The notes beneath the pieces are model-generated. The model was not told the DNA's origin. It made no database searches and saw only the letters and a program-made list of their open reading frames with translations. 10,269 nt of DNA, taken from assembly GCA_903864395.1 (NCBI GenBank), contig CAIPFQ010000248.1, positions 1-10,269 on the forward strand. Reading direction: 5' to 3'. Positions 6,984-10,269 of the stretch are shown here, piece after piece. Source of the DNA: an uncultured Chlamydiae bacterium. Its GTDB lineage: Bacteria > Chlamydiota > Chlamydiia > Chlamydiales > SM23-39. The position numbers were made by a program, and so were the translations under genes. The first letter of the stretch is position 1. The number at the start of each line of letters is the position of its first letter.

Positions 6984-7441
6984 AGAAAAAAACCCATTGG
7001 TTTCAGGAAGGTCTGCGATTTCATTGCACAGGATGCGGAAAGTGTTGCACAGGATCGCCAGGCTACATTTTTCTATCGCCAGACGATTTAGAAAAACTCT
7101 CGTCTCATTGTCAACTGTCTATAGAACAGTTTGTCGATCAATACACGCAGCGCGTCGACGATCAAATCTCTCTTATTGACACCCCAGGCACAGACGCTTG
7201 CATTTTCCTCAAAAACAATCAATGCTCAATCTACGAGGCAAGGCCTATCCAATGCCGCACATTTCCCTGGTGGATTCAGATTTTAGATAGCAAAAACGCT
7301 TGGGAGAGAGCCGCCCAAAGCTGCGAGGGCATAAACCATCCCAATGCGCCCCTCATCCCCGCCTTGCATATTGAAGCGGAGTGTGGCACATATCTCGACA
7401 ATCTTCTCGAACAAAACTTCTCTCACATCACTGACTCTTAG
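6968..7441 (+). CDS. YkgJ-family cysteine-cluster protein (putative zinc/iron-binding)
   Basis: This 157-aa protein has the hallmark CTGCGKCC cluster (Cys20, 23, 26, 27) followed by ACIFLKNNQCSIYEARPIQCRTFPWW, with Cys78, Cys86 and Cys96, and a further Cys119. The pattern CxxCxxCC ... CxxxxxxxC ... YexRPxxCRxFP defines the YkgJ family (a putative zinc- or iron-chelating domain). Members are widespread, but no specific biochemical role is established. It begins inside the end of the metallophosphoesterase gene (16-bp overlap) with AGGAAAG at 6951-6957 as ribosome binding site, and the phosphoglucomutase gene starts 9 bp downstream. There is no signal peptide, so it is probably cytoplasmic. Confidence 0.9.
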   Translation: MAEIVEKKTHWFQEGLRFHCTGCGKCCTGSPGYIFLSPDDLEKLSSHCQLSIEQFVDQYTQRVDDQISLIDTPGTDACIFLKNNQCSIYEARPIQCRTFPWWIQILDSKNAWERAAQSCEGINHPNAPLIPALHIEAECGTYLDNLLEQNFSHITDS

Positions 7442-7450
7442 AAGGATATA

Positions 7451-9145
7451 ATGAACGAAGAGGTACAGAAACGAATCGATTCCTGGCTCTTAGGCGACTA
7501 TGACGAGAAGACAAAGGCGGAAATTCGCCGTCTCATGAGAGAAGATCCAAAGGAATTAGAAAACGCGTTTTTCAAAGAGCTCTCCTTCGGCACAGGGGGG
7601 ATGCGTGAGATCATGGGGGTCGGCAGTCATCGGATGAATATCTACACAATCCGAACGGCCACGCAGGGGCTCGCGAACTATCTCAAAAAACAATCAACTC
7701 CAGAGCAAGCCTTGAAAGTTTTTATCGGCTATGACGTGCGGGAGCATTCGAGAGAGTTTGCGGAAGAGGCCGCCTGTGTTTTAGCAGGCAACGGCCTGAT
7801 TGTCCTCCTTTCCAAAGATATTTGCCCCACGCCTCTCGTTTCTTTCGCCTGCCGCTATTTCCATGGCTCTGCCGCGATTGTCATCACAGCCTCTCACAAC
7901 CCTCCCCAATACAATGGCTATAAAGTCTACTGGAACGACGGAGGACAAATCGTTCCTCCCCATGACATTGGAATCATAAAAGAGGTGCAAAACTGCAAAA
8001 AAATTTCCCGAGCCCCTTTCAGCTCTCCTTTCATCCAAGAAGTAGGCAGCGAGCTCGACGCCGCTTATCTCAAAGAGCTCTCAAAGCTCCAGCTCTCGCC
8101 CAAAACGCCCAAATCTCTCAAGATCGTGTATAGCAACCTTCACGGCACAGGCATTCGACTTGTGCCTCAAGGCCTCGCTGCCTGGGGCTTTTATACAGTA
8201 TCCCTTGTAGCGCTCCAAACGCCGCCCGATGGAACATTCCCCTACGCGCCGAAACCCAATCCAGAGGAAGAAAAAACGCTAAAATTAGGATCGGATCAGC
8301 TCATAGCAACAGAGGCGGATCTTTTTCTTGCGACCGATCCAGACGCCGACCGAATGGGCGCAGTGACGCGCCATCGAGGAGCGGCGGTGCGTCTCAGTGG
8401 CAATCAGATCGCCTGCCTCTGTCTCCATCACATAGGCGAATCCCTTCGGCGCGAAGGAAAATGTCCAAAAAACGCTGGCATTGTGAAATCCATTGTTACG
8501 ACAGAGCTTTTAAGAAAAATTGCCCTCTCCTTCGGGGCGATCTGTCTCGATGTGTTGACAGGCTTTAAATACATTGCGGAAACAATCCGTGATTGGGAGA
8601 CAAAGCCAGGCTCTCCTCAATTTCTCTTTGGCGCAGAAGAATCGTATGGCTATTTGTTTGGCACTTTTGTCCGCGATAAGGACGCAATCTCGGCTTGCTG
8701 TCTTTTAGCAGACACAGCCAATAGGGCTAAGCTCCAAGGAAAAACGCTGATCGATCAACTCTATCTGCTCTACGAACAACATGGCGTTTACAGAGAAGCG
8801 CAAAAAAGCCTTACCTTCAGCGACACCCCTGAAGGACTAAGCCAAGTAAAAACACTTATGAGTCACCTCAGAGCTCACCCCCCTTCCCATATTGGCACTA
8901 TCCTCGTCAAAACAAAAACCGATTATGCAGACGGCTCTACGGGATTGCCAAAATCAGATGTCCTTCAATTCGATCTTGTCGATGGGTCTAAACTCATTGT
9001 TCGCCCCTCAGGCACAGAGCCTAAAGTAAAAATTTACGCCGAAAGCTGTGCACCCGTAGAAGATTCGGTTGAGAAAACTATTTTTCGGTGTGATGAAAAA
9101 CTTCTCTCGTTCACGAAAGAGTCTTTCTGGGATATTTCACCCTGA
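7451..9145 (+). CDS. Phosphoglucomutase/phosphomannomutase (alpha-D-phosphohexomutase, PGM2-like branch)
   Basis: This enzyme would interconvert hexose 1- and 6-phosphates, linking glycogen or nucleotide-sugar synthesis with glycolysis. All four active-site blocks are present: the phosphoserine loop ITASHNPPQYNGYK (Ser148), the metal-binding loop TDPDADRMG (Asp296, 298, 300), the sugar-specificity loop GAEESYG (394-400), and the phosphate-binding loop RPSGTEPK (518-525). The N-terminal FGTGGMREIMGVGSHRMN and the 564-aa length place it with the longer PGM2/phosphopentomutase-like branch (PgcA type) rather than GlmM, which is about 450 aa. Hexose or pentose preference cannot be decided from sequence. 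Start: GAAGGA at 7441-7446 is 4 bases before the ATG, and the upstream gene ends 9 bp earlier. The 3' end overlaps the convergent HD-domain gene by 35 bp. Confidence 0.95.
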   Translation: MNEEVQKRIDSWLLGDYDEKTKAEIRRLMREDPKELENAFFKELSFGTGGMREIMGVGSHRMNIYTIRTATQGLANYLKKQSTPEQALKVFIGYDVREHSREFAEEAACVLAGNGLIVLLSKDICPTPLVSFACRYFHGSAAIVITASHNPPQYNGYKVYWNDGGQIVPPHDIGIIKEVQNCKKISRAPFSSPFIQEVGSELDAAYLKELSKLQLSPKTPKSLKIVYSNLHGTGIRLVPQGLAAWGFYTVSLVALQTPPDGTFPYAPKPNPEEEKTLKLGSDQLIATEADLFLATDPDADRMGAVTRHRGAAVRLSGNQIACLCLHHIGESLRREGKCPKNAGIVKSIVTTELLRKIALSFGAICLDVLTGFKYIAETIRDWETKPGSPQFLFGAEESYGYLFGTFVRDKDAISACCLLADTANRAKLQGKTLIDQLYLLYEQHGVYREAQKSLTFSDTPEGLSQVKTLMSHLRAHPPSHIGTILVKTKTDYADGSTGLPKSDVLQFDLVDGSKLIVRPSGTEPKVKIYAESCAPVEDSVEKTIFRCDEKLLSFTKESFWDISP

Positions 9146-10269
9146 CGTGGTAGGTCACCAGCAAGTTTTTCACAAGAACTTTTTTCACCTCGCTCAATTC
9201 AGAGAATGTGAGATCGCACTCGCTAAATTGCCCATCTTCTAATTTTTCTCTAATGAGCCGATCGATCATTTCGCTCAGCGTTTGCTCATTGAGATCCTCT
9301 ATGGATCTCGAGGCTGCCTCCACGCTATCGCAGATCATAATGATCGCCGACTCTTTCGTGTGTGGTTTAGGCCCTGGATAGCGAAACTGTGAATCGTCCA
9401 TCTCCCCTTCTTTTTGTCCCATTTGTTCGATGTATTTGCGATAAAAATAATAAACGAGGGTCGTTCCATGATGTTCGCGAATAATATCGATAAACGGCTC
9501 TGGCAAATGATGTTTTCTGGCTAAAATAACGCCATCGGCCACATGGGAAATAATCACTTGCGCTGATTCTAGGGGGGATAAAAGCTGATGAATATTTACA
9601 CCCCCCTGCTGATTTTCTGTATAAAACTGAGGATTATTCATTTTTCCAAGGTCGTGATAGAGCGTCGAGACTCGGCAAAAAAGACCATTAGCGCCAATGG
9701 CCTGCGCGCAGTGTTCCGCGAGATTGCCCAAGACAAGCGAGTGCTGATAGGTGCCTGGCACTTCCATAGAAAAGCGGCGCAGCACTTCGCTAGAGGGATC
9801 CATATATTCCATCAGCGTCATGTCAGTCAAAATACCAAAGAATGATTCAAGGATTGGCAGTAAGCCGATCACAAGAACGGCGCTTAAGATTAAAAAGACA
9901 AGAGAACCAAAACAATCGACAAGAAAAGAATAGCTCATCAGATGGTTTTCGCTTAAAACATAAGCGTACAAAACCAAACACGCGCTCAACCATGATTTCA
10001 TGCAGACGCTAAAAACCTCTTTTCGCTTCCTCAGATCGCGAGCCGTGATAATAACGACAATCGATGTCACAAGATTCAAGATAAGAAAGCGACTATGGTC
10101 AATGGCTAAGCTCACGGAAAGAATAACCGAGAGCAAGGCGGCGGCAAAAAGAGCCGATCTCCCTGAAAGGAGAATGCAGATGAGCAGCGTGGCAAAAGGG
10201 GCGATGATCGGATAGCGAATCGCCTGAATGGCGCTGGAAGTGCTTTTCACAAAGAAATATTCTGTACAT
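9111..10269 (-). CDS. PgpH-like 7TM-HD family phosphohydrolase (probable cyclic-di-AMP phosphodiesterase), 5' part outside the window
   Basis: The visible C-terminal part has several hydrophobic helices (in the first 140 residues from a GTG at 10250) followed by a complete HD domain. Counting from that GTG, the metal ligands are H170 in GTYQHSL, H199 and D200 in YHDLGKM, H236 in ISHVADG, H260 and H261 in REHHGT, and D308 in MICDSVEAASRS. The texts EVPGTYQHSLVLGNLAEH, ENQQGGVN and YPGPKPHTKESAI are typical of the PgpH/YqfF group, which hydrolyses c-di-AMP at the inner face of the membrane. The frame stays open past the GTG to the window edge (CTEYFFVKS), so the GTG is internal. The real start, and the N-terminal extracytoplasmic domain that this family usually has, should lie beyond 10269. 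The gene converges on the phosphoglucomutase gene. The c-di-AMP role is inferred from the family. Confidence 0.9.
   Translation of the reverse strand, partial: CTEYFFVKSTSSAIQAIRYPIIAPFATLLICILLSGRSALFAAALLSVILSVSLAIDHSRFLILNLVTSIVVIITARDLRKRKEVFSVCMKSWLSACLVLYAYVLSENHLMSYSFLVDCFGSLVFLILSAVLVIGLLPILESFFGILTDMTLMEYMDPSSEVLRRFSMEVPGTYQHSLVLGNLAEHCAQAIGANGLFCRVSTLYHDLGKMNNPQFYTENQQGGVNIHQLLSPLESAQVIISHVADGVILARKHHLPEPFIDIIREHHGTTLVYYFYRKYIEQMGQKEGEMDDSQFRYPGPKPHTKESAIIMICDSVEAASRSIEDLNEQTLSEMIDRLIREKLEDGQFSECDLTFSELSEVKKVLVKNLLVTYHVRVKYPRKTLS

Noticed and set aside
10248..10250. GTG as the true start of the HD-domain protein
   Set aside because: The frame remains open to the window edge, and the family has further helices and an N-terminal domain upstream.

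Overview
The window reads as part of a bacterial chromosome, most likely from an environmental member of the Chlamydiota (Parachlamydia, Waddlia or Simkania type). This placement is an inference. It rests on the style of the phosphoglucomutase and of the PgpH-type HD protein, the short and relaxed lipoprotein signals, and the compact gene packing. No rRNA or other phylogenetic marker is present, so a different Gram-negative host cannot be excluded. No tRNA, rRNA, CRISPR array, insertion sequence or phage gene was recognised.

Region 1 (about 163-5728, plus strand) is a complete tripartite RND drug-efflux operon in the order outer-membrane factor, periplasmic adaptor, inner-membrane pump. The first two genes overlap by 10 bp and the next two by 14 bp, so translation is probably coupled. 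Both the outer-membrane factor and the adaptor start with lipoprotein-type signals. The pump belongs to the HAE1/MdtB-MdtC group and keeps the proton-relay residues (D404, D405, K922). However, its reading frame is broken by one base in a run of eight G at 5619-5626. With seven G the protein would continue through a normal twelfth membrane helix to a stop at 5726-5728. As written, the last helix is replaced by 19 unrelated residues. This is the most interesting observation in the window: it is a sequencing error, a recent inactivation, or a phase-variable tract.

Region 2 (5729-5814) is a short AT-rich spacer with a perfect 7-bp inverted repeat, a plausible sigma-70-like promoter and a strong ribosome binding site.

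Region 3 (5815-9145, plus strand) is a tightly packed four-gene unit: a small, very basic protein of unknown function, a calcineurin-like metallophosphoesterase with a TTG start, a YkgJ-type cysteine-cluster protein, and a phosphoglucomutase/phosphomannomutase of the PGM2-like branch. Gene junctions are +2, -16 and +9 bp, which suggests one transcript. No obvious shared pathway links the four.

Region 4 (9111-10269, minus strand) is the 3' part of a membrane-bound HD-domain phosphohydrolase of the PgpH (7TM-HD) family, a known class of cyclic-di-AMP phosphodiesterase. Its 5' part lies beyond the window. It converges on the phosphoglucomutase gene and the two coding regions overlap tail to tail by 35 bp.
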